This document shows, piece by piece, positions 1 to 8,158 of a stretch of 64,000 nt of DNA (position 1 is its first letter; each line of letters starts with the position of its first letter). Source of the stretch: JBGTSJ01 sp041940305. Lineage in GTDB: Bacteria > Planctomycetota > Planctomycetia > Planctomycetales > Planctomycetaceae. The translations under genes were made by a program, and so were the position numbers. The notes under the pieces were generated by a model. The model was not told the origin of the DNA and ran no database searches. It saw only the letters and a program-made list of their open reading frames with translations. The DNA lies in assembly GCA_041940305.1 (NCBI GenBank), contig JBGTSJ010000015.1:62001-126000 (forward strand). Direction: 5' to 3'.

Positions 1-410
1 TCGCCGTCGGACCCGAGAACGTACAGGGCGCCGTCGTCGAAGGTGGGAGTTGAACGGGCGCCGGGGTAGGGCGGTCGCTGGTCGGGATGCCCGACGTTGC
101 CGATCCGTGTGCTCCAGAGTTCGTTGCCGTCCTCGGTGCTGAGCGCGTGGACGAACTCGTTGTCGTTCCCCTTGTCGTTGATGAGATAGATGCGGTCGCC
201 CACCACGGCGGGCGTGGAGTATCCGCCGCCGAGGTCGCTCACCTTCCAGACCTGCGTCGGTCCGGATTCCGGCCATTCTCGCAGGAGGCCGGTTTCCTGT
301 GAGATGCCGTCGCGATTCGGCCCGCGCCACTGGGGCCAGTCCGCCGCTGCGGCTAGGGATGTCGCGAAGGCAAGGATGACAAACATTGGCCCGCAGGACG
401 GACGTATCAT
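1..410 (-). CDS. PQQ-like beta-propeller (BamB-like) secreted protein, N-terminal part
   Basis: Only the first 136 codons are in the window; the gene runs off the left edge. The frame starts at ATG 410 with a hydrophobic signal sequence (residues about 8-22, ending in a run of Ala). This is followed by DWPQWRGPNRDGIS at residues 24-37, the signature of planctomycete PQQ-binding-like propeller proteins annotated as outer membrane assembly factor BamB-like. Further on, VWKVSDLGGGYSTPAV and LYVLGSDG look like propeller-blade repeats. Such proteins are exported and fold as a WD40-like or PQQ propeller. Whether this one binds PQQ or is a true BamB cannot be judged from the fragment. It is divergent from the TPR gene at 770. 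The family call is firm, the function is inferred. Confidence 0.85.
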   Translation of the reverse strand, partial: MIRPSCGPMFVILAFATSLAAAADWPQWRGPNRDGISQETGLLREWPESGPTQVWKVSDLGGGYSTPAVVGDRIYLINDKGNDNEFVHALSTEDGNELWSTRIGNVGHPDQRPPYPGARSTPTFDDGALYVLGSDG

Positions 411-628
411 GCTCAGGCTCCTGGATGAGGGGTTCGCCCGCCCGGGGCCATGAACCGCGTGGCAGGCGTTGATCGGTGTCGCTCTCCGCGCGAGCAGGGC
501 CAGCTTAGGCCGGTTATAACGGGGCGTCAAAGGGGGACGTTACGAGGTCGTTGAGAATTGCGGCAACGGCCGCTGTGCTCCCTTGCGTTTGGAGGAGGGG
601 GGTGTGATCGTATGCAGATCAGAGCCCC

Positions 629-661
629 GAATCCCGGTTTCTTTTCGAGAAACCGGGATTC
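629..661. repeat. AGAAACC-family palindrome, copy 1
   Basis: The arms GAATCCCGGTTTCT (629-642) and AGAAACCGGGATTC (648-661) form a perfect 14-bp stem with the loop TTTCG. No T-run follows, so this is not a classical intrinsic terminator. Four further copies occur in the window. Confidence 0.85.
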
Positions 662-710
662 TCCCTCGGCGATAGTCGTCTGGGGGCCATCCGTTCTCGA
701 CACCTGAAGA

Positions 711-742
711 GAACCCCGGCTTCTTCGGAGAAACCGGAGTTC
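711..742. repeat. AGAAACC-family palindrome, copy 2
   Basis: The arms 711-724 and 729-742 pair at 12 of 14 positions around a TCGG loop. The right arm, AGAAACCGGAGTTC, closely matches copy 1. It ends 27 bases before the ATG of the TPR gene. Confidence 0.8.
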
Positions 743-769
743 CGGTGACCGCATATTGGAGCCTGTGTC

Positions 770-2224
770 ATGCGAATTACGACGACGTTGCTGCTGGGTT
801 CTCTGTTGCTGCTCCCGACCATTGTCCAGGATGCGAATGCCCAGAACCGAGTGATCCGCCCCGGCACGGTGAACTCGCGGCACGAAGAACTGAAGCAGCA
901 GGCTGATGACGCGTATCGCCAGGGGGATTACGCGAAGACGATCGAGCTGGCGAGCCAGGTGCTGCAGTCGGCCGCGTCCGACCATGTGGCTCTTTACCTC
1001 CGCGGCAGCGCGCGGGTGGAGATTGGCATCCAGCAGCGCAACGCCGACCTGCTCCGCGAGGGAATCGGCGACGCCCGCGAGGCCATTCGCATCCGCAACC
1101 GGATGGAGATCGATTACTACCTCCCCTACCTGTACGGGATGACGCACCTGACGGCGATCGAAGGGAAGCCGTCGCACGCGGAGATCGCCAAAGACGTGGC
1201 GACGCAGATCCTGGAGATGGACTCGGTCACCGCACCCGAGAAAGCCAACATCGCGTATCAACTCGCCCTGATCGAGAACCAGTTGCAGAGCCCGCAGGGT
1301 GCGCTTGATGCGCTGGCCCGTGCGCTGGACTACGACCCGGCACATCTCGCCGCCCACCTGGCTCGGACCGACATCCTGTCCCAGACTGGTCAACCCGAGG
1401 ACGTTGAAAAGGCATTCACCGCGACGGTTGCCCAGTTCCCGGAAGAGCCGCTGGTGTTTAACAACCGCGGCATGTACCTGCAGTCGCTCGGGCGCCATGA
1501 CGAGGCGATCGCCGATTTCAACCGCGCGATTGAGCTGAACAAGGACTTCGTTCCCGCTTACACCAACCGCGCGTTCGCCCGGTTGCAGCAGGGACAGTTC
1601 TCTGAGGCACTGGCGGATCTGAGCCAGTCGCTGGAGATCAACCCTCAGCAGCCGGCCGCCTACAGCCTGCGAGGCAGCGCTAACCTGTCGACGGGAGATG
1701 TGCAGGCGGCCATCGAAGATTACCAGACGGCCCTGAAGTTCGACGAGAACTCCCCTGCTCTGCGGGCTGACGTCGGCTTCGCCAAGTTCTTCGCGGGGAA
1801 ATACGAGGAAGCGTTGCAGGCGTTCGACTCGACGCTCGAAGTCGATCCGCAGGCCGAGTTCCTGAATCCCTGGCGGGCCGCGGCCCTGCTGCATCTCGAC
1901 CGCCGCGAAGCCGCCGAGCAGACGTTCCGGCCGATCGTCGAAAAGCCGCAGGCGGAGCGGACCTGGTACGACATGCTGACACTGCTGCTGCTGGAAAAGG
2001 TGAGCGACAACGACGTGCTGTCGGTCATCAGCGGCGCGGACCCCCAGCGGGAGGACGGCCAGAAGTGCGAAGCGTTCTACTTCATCGGCCAGCGCTGGCT
2101 GCTGGACGGCAAGGAGGAGGACGCCCGCACGTACTTCCGCCAGGCGCTGGAGTCGAAGTCGCAGCACCTCTCGGCGTACCGGGGCGCCCAGTTCGCGCTG
2201 AATGACTTTGGTCCCGAGGCGTGA
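770..2224 (+). CDS. Secreted tetratricopeptide-repeat protein
   Basis: 484 residues. The first 25 residues form a signal peptide (hydrophobic core TTLLLGSLLLLPTIV, likely cut after ANA). TPR units are clear near residues 35-80 and in a consecutive block around 230-365, with the typical spacing of NRGMYLQSLGRHDEAIADFNRAIE and NRAFARLQQGQFSEALADL. TPRs make superhelical protein-binding surfaces, so this is probably a periplasmic scaffold or adaptor. No enzymatic domain was recognised. It lies upstream of the carboxylate-amine ligase with a 65-bp gap and could be co-transcribed with it. The specific partner is unknown. Confidence 0.85.
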   Translation: MRITTTLLLGSLLLLPTIVQDANAQNRVIRPGTVNSRHEELKQQADDAYRQGDYAKTIELASQVLQSAASDHVALYLRGSARVEIGIQQRNADLLREGIGDAREAIRIRNRMEIDYYLPYLYGMTHLTAIEGKPSHAEIAKDVATQILEMDSVTAPEKANIAYQLALIENQLQSPQGALDALARALDYDPAHLAAHLARTDILSQTGQPEDVEKAFTATVAQFPEEPLVFNNRGMYLQSLGRHDEAIADFNRAIELNKDFVPAYTNRAFARLQQGQFSEALADLSQSLEINPQQPAAYSLRGSANLSTGDVQAAIEDYQTALKFDENSPALRADVGFAKFFAGKYEEALQAFDSTLEVDPQAEFLNPWRAAALLHLDRREAAEQTFRPIVEKPQAERTWYDMLTLLLLEKVSDNDVLSVISGADPQREDGQKCEAFYFIGQRWLLDGKEEDARTYFRQALESKSQHLSAYRGAQFALNDFGPEA

Positions 2225-2289
2225 GAGGGCAAGCTGCTGCATTGCCAAACAGTTCGTCCTTCTAACCTGCTGCAACGGACTGCAACCAC

Positions 2290-3480
2290 GTGACGTCGCC
2301 GCGTCTGCACCTGTTCGATGCGTTCGGCATCGAACTCGAGTACATGATCGTCGATGCCGAGACGCTCGACGTCCGGCCGATCGCCGATGAGCTGTTTCGA
2401 TCGGTCGCCGGCGAGTATGTCTCGGACGTCGAGCGCGGACCGATTACGTGGTCCAACGAACTGGTCTCGCATGTCGTTGAACTGAAGACGACTGCGCCTG
2501 CCCCGACGCTCGACGGGCTCGCCGAGCTGTTTCAGGGCGAGGTCCGGGAGATCAACCGGCTGCTGGAGCCGATGGGGGCCCGGCTGCTGGGGACGGCGAT
2601 GCACCCGTGGATGGACCCTGACCGTGAGATGCAGCTGTGGCCGCACGACAACAGTGCGATCTACGAAACGTTCAACCGGGTCTTCGACTGCCGCGGCCAC
2701 GGCTGGGCCAATCTGCAGAGCATGCACATCAACCTGCCGTTCTGCGGGGACGAAGAGTTCGCCCGGCTGCACGCGGCCGTGCGGCTCATCCTGCCGCTGC
2801 TGCCGGGCCTGGCAGCGAGTTCGCCGGTGATGGACGGCCGCGTCACCGGCCTGCTGGACAACCGGCTGGAGGTGTACCGCAGGAACTCCCGCCGCATCCC
2901 GGAAGTCGCCGGCCGCGTTATCCCCGAGCGGGCGTTCTCGCAGGCCGCATACGAGGAGCAGATTCTGCAGCCGATGTACCGCGCCGTCGCACCGTACGAT
3001 CCCGACGGAGTCCTGCAGGAGGAATTCCTCAACGCCCGCGGAGCGATCGCCCGTTTCTCCCGCGGCTCCATCGAAATCCGCGTGCTGGACGTGCAGGAAT
3101 GCCCGCAGGCCGACCTCGCCATCGCAGCCATGGTGATCAACGTGCTGCGGCGACTCGTGGCCGAGGAGTGGACCGACCTCGCAAGCCAGCAGTCGGTGGA
3201 GATCGATGAACTGGAGCCGGTGCTGCTGGCGGCGATCCGGGATGGCGAGCGGGCTAAGGTCCACAGCCCACCCCTGTTGCGGCAGTTCGGCGTGAACGAG
3301 AGCTCCATGAGCGTCGGACAGTTCTGGCGACGGATTTTGCCAGACCAGACTCGCGATGAACCGCTGGCGCGGACGATGGCCGGCGCGATCGGCAGCAGTC
3401 CGTCCAGGTCTCAATTGCACAGGGTTTACACCCAGCTTGCGGAGTGTCTGCAGACCGGAGTCCGGTTTTTGCAGCGGTGA
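2290..3480 (+). CDS. Glutamate-cysteine ligase-like (GCS2/YbdK family) carboxylate-amine ligase
   Basis: 396 residues from a GTG start. FGIELEYMIVD at residues 10-20 carries the acidic metal/ATP-binding residues of the GCS2 fold. SNELVSHVVELKT, the central LLGTAMHPWMDP and the later MHINLPF, GSIEIRVLDVQECP and FLNARGAIARF segments match the YbdK (COG2170) carboxylate-amine ligase group. Members ligate the gamma-carboxylate of glutamate to an amine such as cysteine in vitro, using ATP, but their in vivo substrate is usually unknown. Length is normal for the family. It is cytosolic (no signal peptide). The last codon lies just before the convergent rfbC gene. The family call is strong and the substrate is not assigned. 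Confidence 0.88.
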   Translation: MTSPRLHLFDAFGIELEYMIVDAETLDVRPIADELFRSVAGEYVSDVERGPITWSNELVSHVVELKTTAPAPTLDGLAELFQGEVREINRLLEPMGARLLGTAMHPWMDPDREMQLWPHDNSAIYETFNRVFDCRGHGWANLQSMHINLPFCGDEEFARLHAAVRLILPLLPGLAASSPVMDGRVTGLLDNRLEVYRRNSRRIPEVAGRVIPERAFSQAAYEEQILQPMYRAVAPYDPDGVLQEEFLNARGAIARFSRGSIEIRVLDVQECPQADLAIAAMVINVLRRLVAEEWTDLASQQSVEIDELEPVLLAAIRDGERAKVHSPPLLRQFGVNESSMSVGQFWRRILPDQTRDEPLARTMAGAIGSSPSRSQLHRVYTQLAECLQTGVRFLQR

Positions 3481-3506
3481 GTCGCTGAGTGCGGCGCGGC
3501 CTGCGC

Positions 3507-4049
3507 TCACATAAAGCATTCGGCGTCCGCGAGGAACGTTCCCGCCGCATCCTTGGCCGAGATGATCGGCGGACCCTCGAGCGGCCAGTCGATGCCGACG
3601 TCGGGGTCGTTCCAGAGGAGTGTGCGTTCGTGCTGCGGGGCGTAGAGGTCGGTGCACTTGTAGCAGACGTCGGCGACGTCGCTGAGGACCCAGAATCCGT
3701 GTGCGAAGCCGGGGGGGATGTAGAGCGAACGGCCTTCCCCTTCCCGCAAAGTGCAGCCGACCCAGCGGCCGAAGGTGGGACTGCTGCGGCGGAGGTCGAC
3801 CGCTACGTCGAAGATCTCGCCGCGGACGACGTCGATCAGCTTTCCCTGCGGCTGCTCGATCTGGTAGTGCAGGCCGCGCAGGACGCCGCGCGTCGAGCGG
3901 GAGTGATTGTCTTGGACGAACCGGGCGTTGAGCCCCGCCTCTGCGAGCTTCTGGGCATGGAATGTCTCCCGGAACGAGCCGCGGTCGTCGGTGTAAACGC
4001 GGGACTCGATCAGGAGGACGTCGGGGAGTGCGGTGGGGGTGAGACGCAT
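3507..4049 (-). CDS. rfbC: dTDP-4-dehydrorhamnose 3,5-epimerase
   Basis: 180 residues with the RmlC cupin signature. RGLHYQ at residues 58-63 supplies the catalytic His61, and the nearby Tyr130 (DVCYKCTDLY) fits the second acid/base residue. PPGFAHGFWVLSD is the conserved beta-strand of the family. It converts dTDP-4-keto-6-deoxyglucose to dTDP-4-keto-rhamnose in dTDP-L-rhamnose synthesis for surface polysaccharide. I chose ATG 4049 because the longer ORF to 4106 runs into a palindromic GC-rich spacer and the family begins close to MRLTPT. No rfbA, B or D is adjacent. It follows the unknown membrane operon in the same direction. Confidence 0.93.
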   Translation of the reverse strand: MRLTPTALPDVLLIESRVYTDDRGSFRETFHAQKLAEAGLNARFVQDNHSRSTRGVLRGLHYQIEQPQGKLIDVVRGEIFDVAVDLRRSSPTFGRWVGCTLREGEGRSLYIPPGFAHGFWVLSDVADVCYKCTDLYAPQHERTLLWNDPDVGIDWPLEGPPIISAKDAAGTFLADAECFM

Positions 4050-4078
4050 CTGGATTGGCTCGGAATATCCACTGCCAC

Positions 4079-4151
4079 CCCTCACCCCCGGCCCCTCTCC
4101 GCGCATGTCACTGAGGGAAGTGGAGAGTCGCTTGGCGGGGAGAGGGGGGAC
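4079..4151. repeat. GC-rich imperfect palindrome upstream of rfbC
   Basis: CCCCCGGCCCCTCTCC near 4084-4100 is complemented by GGCGGGGAGAGGGGG at 4135-4149, giving a possible stem around a loop of about 35 bases. It sits in the gap between the last membrane gene of the upstream cluster and rfbC. It could act as a processing site or terminator, or be a dispersed repeat. Confidence 0.5.
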
Positions 4152-4178
4152 GAGCCCCGGTGTCGAAGGTTTGTGAGG

Positions 4179-5087
4179 TTACGTCCCGGCGCGGAGGCCG
4201 AGGGGGTCGATGATCCAGAGCCAGTCGTCGAACAGGAACTCGAGGCGGGCGGCGAGCAGGGCGACGCGGCCCATGACGGTGTAGCCGAAGCTGGCGCCGA
4301 ACGCGATCATCAGCACCCAGATGCCGAGCTTCGCGAGGACGCCGACCGCCCCCTTGTGTTCGATCGAAAATGAGAAGTAGATGAGGCACGTCAGCACGCC
4401 GAACACGATGATGACGTGCTTGACCGACGCCCACAGGTCGAACGTCCGATCAGCGCCGATCACGATCAGCGGGAGGATCGTGCTGCCGATCATGTGCGCG
4501 AAATCGGCTTCGAGGTGGCTCAGCAGCCGGAAGCCGGCGGTCGCACCGATAAAGAACGCCAGCGGCCAGCGGGCGATCCAGCCGCCGACGGGGGAGAGCC
4601 GCCAGAGCATCATGATGCCCAGGATCAGCGGCACGATGTACCAGGGGTTCGGGTCCTCTTTGATTCCCGGCAGCAGCGAAGCGCGCATGAGGTCGGGGAC
4701 CAGGCGGCCAAGCAGGTTCTGAACCAGTTCGCTCCAGAACCCGATCACCATGGCGTAACCGGCCGAGACGCCGATGAACACCGCCTCCGCCAGCTTGTAG
4801 AGCGGATTGTCTTTGTAGAGGAACGAGAACAGGGCGATCGTGCAGAAGGCGGCCGTCCAGAGGCCGATCGTCCGCGGCCAGCTGAAGGCGACGTCCGGCT
4901 CGTTGCGGTCGGCGAACGGAGCCGCCGTGTAGTTGACGATAGGGGGCCCCCCTTCCGGCTCAACGCGGACTTCGCGGACGTAGCGGGCGCCGTTGACCGG
5001 CGCGTCGTCCACCAGCAGGGCGCGGCCCATCAGGCATACCCCCCCCAGCAGCATCAGTCCGGTCCACAGCCAGGTTTCGTTCTTCAT
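4179..5087 (-). CDS. Polytopic membrane protein of unknown function (last gene of the envelope operon)
   Basis: 302 residues. There is an N-terminal hydrophobic segment (residues 7-24), then a short hydrophilic stretch with VNYTAAPFADRNEPDVAFSW. About seven more membrane helices follow between residues 76 and 275, for example TIGLWTAAFCTIALFSFLY and WYIVPLILGIMMLWRL. No transporter or enzyme motif was recognised. Its start overlaps the stop of the upstream 282-residue gene by four bases (ATGA, 5084-5087), which points to translational coupling. It is the fifth gene of a conserved-looking set and probably an integral part of a multiprotein membrane assembly. I do not recognise the family by name. 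Confidence 0.85.
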   Translation of the reverse strand: MKNETWLWTGLMLLGGVCLMGRALLVDDAPVNGARYVREVRVEPEGGPPIVNYTAAPFADRNEPDVAFSWPRTIGLWTAAFCTIALFSFLYKDNPLYKLAEAVFIGVSAGYAMVIGFWSELVQNLLGRLVPDLMRASLLPGIKEDPNPWYIVPLILGIMMLWRLSPVGGWIARWPLAFFIGATAGFRLLSHLEADFAHMIGSTILPLIVIGADRTFDLWASVKHVIIVFGVLTCLIYFSFSIEHKGAVGVLAKLGIWVLMIAFGASFGYTVMGRVALLAARLEFLFDDWLWIIDPLGLRAGT

Positions 5088-5932
5088 GCGGGTCGGAATC
5101 GCTCGAGGAAGTACAGGACGTTGCCGGCGATGATCAGGCCGATCAGCACCAGGTGGGCCACCAGCTGCGGCCCCATCCGCCGCAGCGCTTCCTGTGTCCG
5201 GGAGTTTTCCTGCAGGTCCGGGTAATTCTCGATCAGCAATTGCTCATACTCGGCGGCCCCCTTGATGGCCCCCAGCATGCCGATCATCTGGTCGGGGACG
5301 TAGGGCATCAGCAGGGGAACCTGCACGCCCGTCGTGCCGGCGACCATGGGAATTCCAAACGGCGTCGCAGCGTACTGCACCCATTCCTTCGCTCCCGGGT
5401 ACCCGGCACTCACGTTGACGATGAGGTGCATCTGCTGAATGTTGCGGATGTCCCGCGTCATCGGGATCTGGCTGACGCTGGTGCCGTAGACGTCCGTCGA
5501 AATCGCGGTCCGAAAGTCCGTCGACAGGAGTTTGATGGGACCTTCGTATCCCGCCCGGAACCCGAGATTGACGTAGTCGGAGCCGTACTCGTAATCCGGA
5601 TACTCGCGCGTCAGCGTCTCCAGATTGGACTGGACCATCGCCGACCCGGCCGGCCAGAGCGTGAGGAAATACAGCTTGTGTCCCTTGAGCGCTGCGTGGC
5701 GGGTGAAGGCGGCTGCCATCGGATGCAGTTCGCCCTGGCTGGCGGGGTCATAGTCGTACGCCAGCAGGATGCGTGATCCGTCGGGCAGGCTGTCGATGGC
5801 GTGAAACACGTCGCGCACCATGGGCGAAGGCTCTTCGGGGAATCGCGCCCCGAACAGGATCGGCAATGCGACCGCCAGTCCCATCAGCAGGAACGTCCAG
5901 CGGCGGTCGAGATGTGCGAGACGGCGGAGCAT
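5084..5932 (-). CDS. Membrane-anchored protein with one N- and one C-terminal helix, function unknown
   Basis: 282 residues. Transmembrane helices lie at about 13-30 and 255-275, with a 220-residue domain between them that would face one side of the membrane. That domain begins IDSLPDGSRILLAYDYDPASQ and contains alternating strand/helix segments such as KLYFLTLWP and MHLIVNVSAGYPGAKEW, suggesting an alpha/beta (possibly Rossmann-like) fold. No catalytic motif was recognised. The start ATG at 5932 has a heptamer array (5937-5967) immediately upstream instead of a Shine-Dalgarno sequence. The stop overlaps the next gene by four bases. It is part of the five-gene envelope operon. Confidence 0.85.
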   Translation of the reverse strand: MLRRLAHLDRRWTFLLMGLAVALPILFGARFPEEPSPMVRDVFHAIDSLPDGSRILLAYDYDPASQGELHPMAAAFTRHAALKGHKLYFLTLWPAGSAMVQSNLETLTREYPDYEYGSDYVNLGFRAGYEGPIKLLSTDFRTAISTDVYGTSVSQIPMTRDIRNIQQMHLIVNVSAGYPGAKEWVQYAATPFGIPMVAGTTGVQVPLLMPYVPDQMIGMLGAIKGAAEYEQLLIENYPDLQENSRTQEALRRMGPQLVAHLVLIGLIIAGNVLYFLERFRPA

Positions 5933-5936
5933 GGGA

Positions 5937-5967
5937 TGGTCGAGGGACTATGGTCGATGGTCGATGG
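5937..5967. repeat. Heptamer tandem array before the 282-residue membrane gene
   Basis: Read on the plus strand, four 7-bp units follow one another: TGGTCGA, GGGACTA, TGGTCGA, TGGTCGA, then a decayed unit. On the coding (minus) strand the unit is CGACCAT-like. The array ends five bases before the start codon at 5932. Confidence 0.75.
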
Positions 5968-6010
5968 CGGCTTTGGCTTTGAGGCGAGCCGGTGGAGTGG
6001 GCTGCGGGAG

Positions 6011-6044
6011 AGAAACCCCGTTTCTTTGGAGAAATCGGGTTTCT
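6011..6044. repeat. AGAAACC-family palindrome, copy 3
   Basis: The arms AGAAACCCCGTTTCT (6011-6025) and AGAAATCGGGTTTCT (6030-6044) pair at 13 of 15 positions around the loop TTGG. It lies in the spacer between two genes of the minus-strand envelope operon, just after the 249-residue gene ends. Confidence 0.85.
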
Positions 6045-6057
6045 GGCTGTCGAAATG

Positions 6058-6807
6058 TCATTCGTCGCCTCCGCCGAGATAGGACCGATCGACACCGAGG
6101 AGCACCTTGAGGGACGTTGCGGCCACTCCCAGGGCGATGCCGATGGTGATGGCCCGCATGCCGGCGAGGTTGAAGACGTTCATGATCATCTCGGTCGTGC
6201 GGTCGAGCCGCAGGCCGCGGATGAACTCGGCGTACCAGGCGGTGTTCTCCGGCGCGACGAGGTTATCCACCGATTGCGTCAGCCAGATGCCCGCATAGGT
6301 GCGGCCCAGCAGCACGATGAAGGCTGTCCCGAGCAGCAGAATCGCTTCGGTATTCTTGGCCCGGAATGCGCGGAACGCGGCCGAGGCGATGTAGAACGCC
6401 AGCAGGGCGAACATCGTTGAGGAGAGCGGCAAGTACAAGTACTCCTGGATCCACCAGAAGGCGGAGCCTTCCTGATCGTACGGACCGGCCCACGCATGGT
6501 TCGGGAATGCCGGCATCGGCGTGACCCCGAACTTGCCCAGCCCCAGCACCAGCGTGACGAGAAATGCGATGGCCGTGACGGCCGCGTATCCCCAGCCGGG
6601 GCGCTGATCGGAGATCTTCTGCAGTTGCACCTTGAGGAGGTTCGCCCCGCCCAGCACGAAGGCGATCACGGCCACGATATTGAACCACGCGATCGACACA
6701 TCTCCCCACGACTGCGTGTAGGGAATGAAGTACGCCACGATGAGGACGATCCCCGTCGTCGCGCAGATCAGCATGGGCACAGTGCGTTTCAACGCGTCGT
6801 TCCTCAA
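6058..6807 (-). CDS. Polytopic membrane protein of unknown function
   Basis: 249 residues with about six predicted membrane helices, starting with MLICATTGIVLIVAYFIP and ending near residue 235 with AITIGIALGVAATSLKVLLG. A soluble loop at about 97-115 carries PMPAFPNHAWAGPYDQEG. No known transporter signature was seen. It lies between the Fn3/DUF6754-like gene (72-bp gap) and the 282-residue gene (125-bp gap) in the same direction. Both gaps contain AGAAACC palindromes. A membrane subunit of the same complex as its neighbours is the natural reading. The function is unknown. Confidence 0.85.
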   Translation of the reverse strand: MRNDALKRTVPMLICATTGIVLIVAYFIPYTQSWGDVSIAWFNIVAVIAFVLGGANLLKVQLQKISDQRPGWGYAAVTAIAFLVTLVLGLGKFGVTPMPAFPNHAWAGPYDQEGSAFWWIQEYLYLPLSSTMFALLAFYIASAAFRAFRAKNTEAILLLGTAFIVLLGRTYAGIWLTQSVDNLVAPENTAWYAEFIRGLRLDRTTEMIMNVFNLAGMRAITIGIALGVAATSLKVLLGVDRSYLGGGDE

Positions 6808-6825
6808 TCTCCGATTACGCGTCCC

Positions 6826-6859
6826 AGAAACCCGGTTTCTTTGGAGACACCGGGTTTCT
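6826..6859. repeat. AGAAACC-family palindrome, copy 4
   Basis: The arms AGAAACCCGGTTTCT (6826-6840) and AGACACCGGGTTTCT (6845-6859) pair at 14 of 15 positions with loop TTGG. It lies in the operon spacer between the Fn3/DUF6754-like gene and the 249-residue gene. Confidence 0.85.
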
Positions 6860-6879
6860 CGCGGCGTCTCTGATAAGTG

Positions 6880-8157
6880 TCAACTCCCCAGCACCCGTTG
6901 CTGGAGGTACGCGGCCACCTGCGCCGCGGCCTCGCTGTCGGCGACGACGGCGATGGTGATGGCTAGGCAGCCGGCGATCAACAGCGCGGCCCCCAGCACT
7001 TTGCCGAGATCCTGGCCACGCAGGCTTCCCAATTGAATTGGCTCGCCGGACAAGTACGCCGACGCGGCGAAGAATTCCTCCCCGAGCAGCGTGTAGTCGC
7101 ACGCCGCGACGAAGAACGGCAACTGCGACGGCTGGGCCGTCCCGGCCACCTGGATCGCCCCGATCGCATTTCCCGTCTCGGCGAACAGCAGGCTCTCCGC
7201 GTAGAACGATCCCATGTAGAAGCATGCCGCCGGCTTGTCGCGGACCATCTTCCCGGTCACTCCCGCGACGTATCCGAACTGTTCGTCGGTGAGGTAGTAG
7301 ATCTGATCCTCGTTGAACGCGTCGGGGCGTCCGGCGGCGAGATAGGCGGCCTGCACGGTTTCGCGAGCCGCCGTCATCACCAGCGAGCGGGCCGTCGGCA
7401 CATCCAGGGCCGCTCCGTACTCGGCCGTCAGCTTCGCGACATGCCCCAACACCGTGATCCCGGCCACGGTCTGGATGTCGTTAATGTCCTGAATGCCCGG
7501 CACGAACAGGCAGGAGCGTCCCATCTCGGTGGCGCGCCCCACCGCTTCATCGACGGCTTCCAGTCCGGGGATCGGCCGGATATAGAGTTTGCGTCCCGAC
7601 CACGCCCACCAGATAAAACCGCCGACCGACGCGCACACGATCGCCACGATGACCGCCAGCCACGCGCGGCGAACCATGAAGGCATTCATGCGGGCCGTGG
7701 CCGGCGCCAGGGCCGCGATGGGTTCGGACAAAGTCCCATCCGGGGCCACGGCAGCCACGGAATACTCATACGGCTTGCCTCGCAGCACGGTCGTGTCGCG
7801 ATACACAGCGCTCTGGTACGTCTCCTCGCCGATCAGGTGATACTCGGCATCCTCCGGTCCTTTACGGCGGATCTCATAGCGGATGACTCCCAGCGGACGC
7901 TGGCCGGCGACATCGTCGGCCGACAGCGTCCAACGCACGTCAATCGCCTCCCCGATATCGTCGGGAGCATCAGCCGCGACGACGTCCGTCGGAGGGGCTG
8001 GCGAGTCATCATCATCCTGGGCCAGGGCTGGCTGCATGACGAGAAGACAGACCGCGAGCATCATTCGCCACGAGCACAGCGCATCACGTCCCGGAGGCCG
8101 CACAACGAGCGGTCGATCCGGGATTTCAGATCTGAGATCTGAGATGCTTCGTTTCAT
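6880..8157 (-). CDS. Fibronectin III / DUF6754-like membrane protein
   Basis: 425 residues from ATG 8157. A hydrophobic stretch MMLAVCLLVMQPALAQ (residues 32-47) looks like a signal sequence, although it is preceded by an unusually long N-terminal region. Next come an Fn3-like domain (about 70-154, containing GVIRYEIRRKG and RGKPYEYSVAAV), a membrane helix at 165-187, a soluble domain beginning YIRPIPGLEAVDEAVGRATEMG, and a C-terminal membrane helix at about 386-407. The soluble part resembles the DUF6754 family from memory. The start is supported by GGAG at 8164-8167 and by its position one base after the upstream stop codon. A shorter start at 8064 would remove a heptamer array encoded near the N-terminus. 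The function is unknown. Confidence 0.82.
   Translation of the reverse strand: MKRSISDLRSEIPDRPLVVRPPGRDALCSWRMMLAVCLLVMQPALAQDDDDSPAPPTDVVAADAPDDIGEAIDVRWTLSADDVAGQRPLGVIRYEIRRKGPEDAEYHLIGEETYQSAVYRDTTVLRGKPYEYSVAAVAPDGTLSEPIAALAPATARMNAFMVRRAWLAVIVAIVCASVGGFIWWAWSGRKLYIRPIPGLEAVDEAVGRATEMGRSCLFVPGIQDINDIQTVAGITVLGHVAKLTAEYGAALDVPTARSLVMTAARETVQAAYLAAGRPDAFNEDQIYYLTDEQFGYVAGVTGKMVRDKPAACFYMGSFYAESLLFAETGNAIGAIQVAGTAQPSQLPFFVAACDYTLLGEEFFAASAYLSGEPIQLGSLRGQDLGKVLGAALLIAGCLAITIAVVADSEAAAQVAAYLQQRVLGS
8124..8144. repeat. Heptamer tandem array at the 5' end of the Fn3/DUF6754-like gene
   Basis: Three 7-bp units, TTTCAGA, TCTGAGA, TCTGAGA. If the start at 8157 is right, they are translated as SDLRSEI near the N-terminus. 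If the start is 8064, they lie in the leader. Confidence 0.65.
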
Positions 8158-8158
8158 C

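Larger units (their letters stand above)
411..769. other. Divergent intergenic region with two palindromes
   Basis: This 359-bp spacer lies between the PQQ-propeller gene (minus) and the TPR gene (plus), so it should hold promoters for both. I see no convincing promoter by eye. Its main content is two hairpins of the AGAAACC family at 629-661 and 711-742. No coding potential is evident. Confidence 0.6.

Noticed and set aside
527..2275. Long minus-strand ORF (582 codons) opposite the TPR gene
   Set aside because: It is antisense to a gene with clear TPR repeats, is Arg/Leu/Val-rich and has no recognisable domain. High third-position GC makes such shadow frames common here.
2077..3657. Minus-strand ORF of 526 codons opposite the carboxylate-amine ligase
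   Set aside because: Antisense shadow of a conserved enzyme gene with no family features of its own.
3489..4373. 294-codon plus-strand ORF opposite rfbC
   Set aside because: Overlaps the strongly conserved RmlC motifs on the other strand and lacks any domain.
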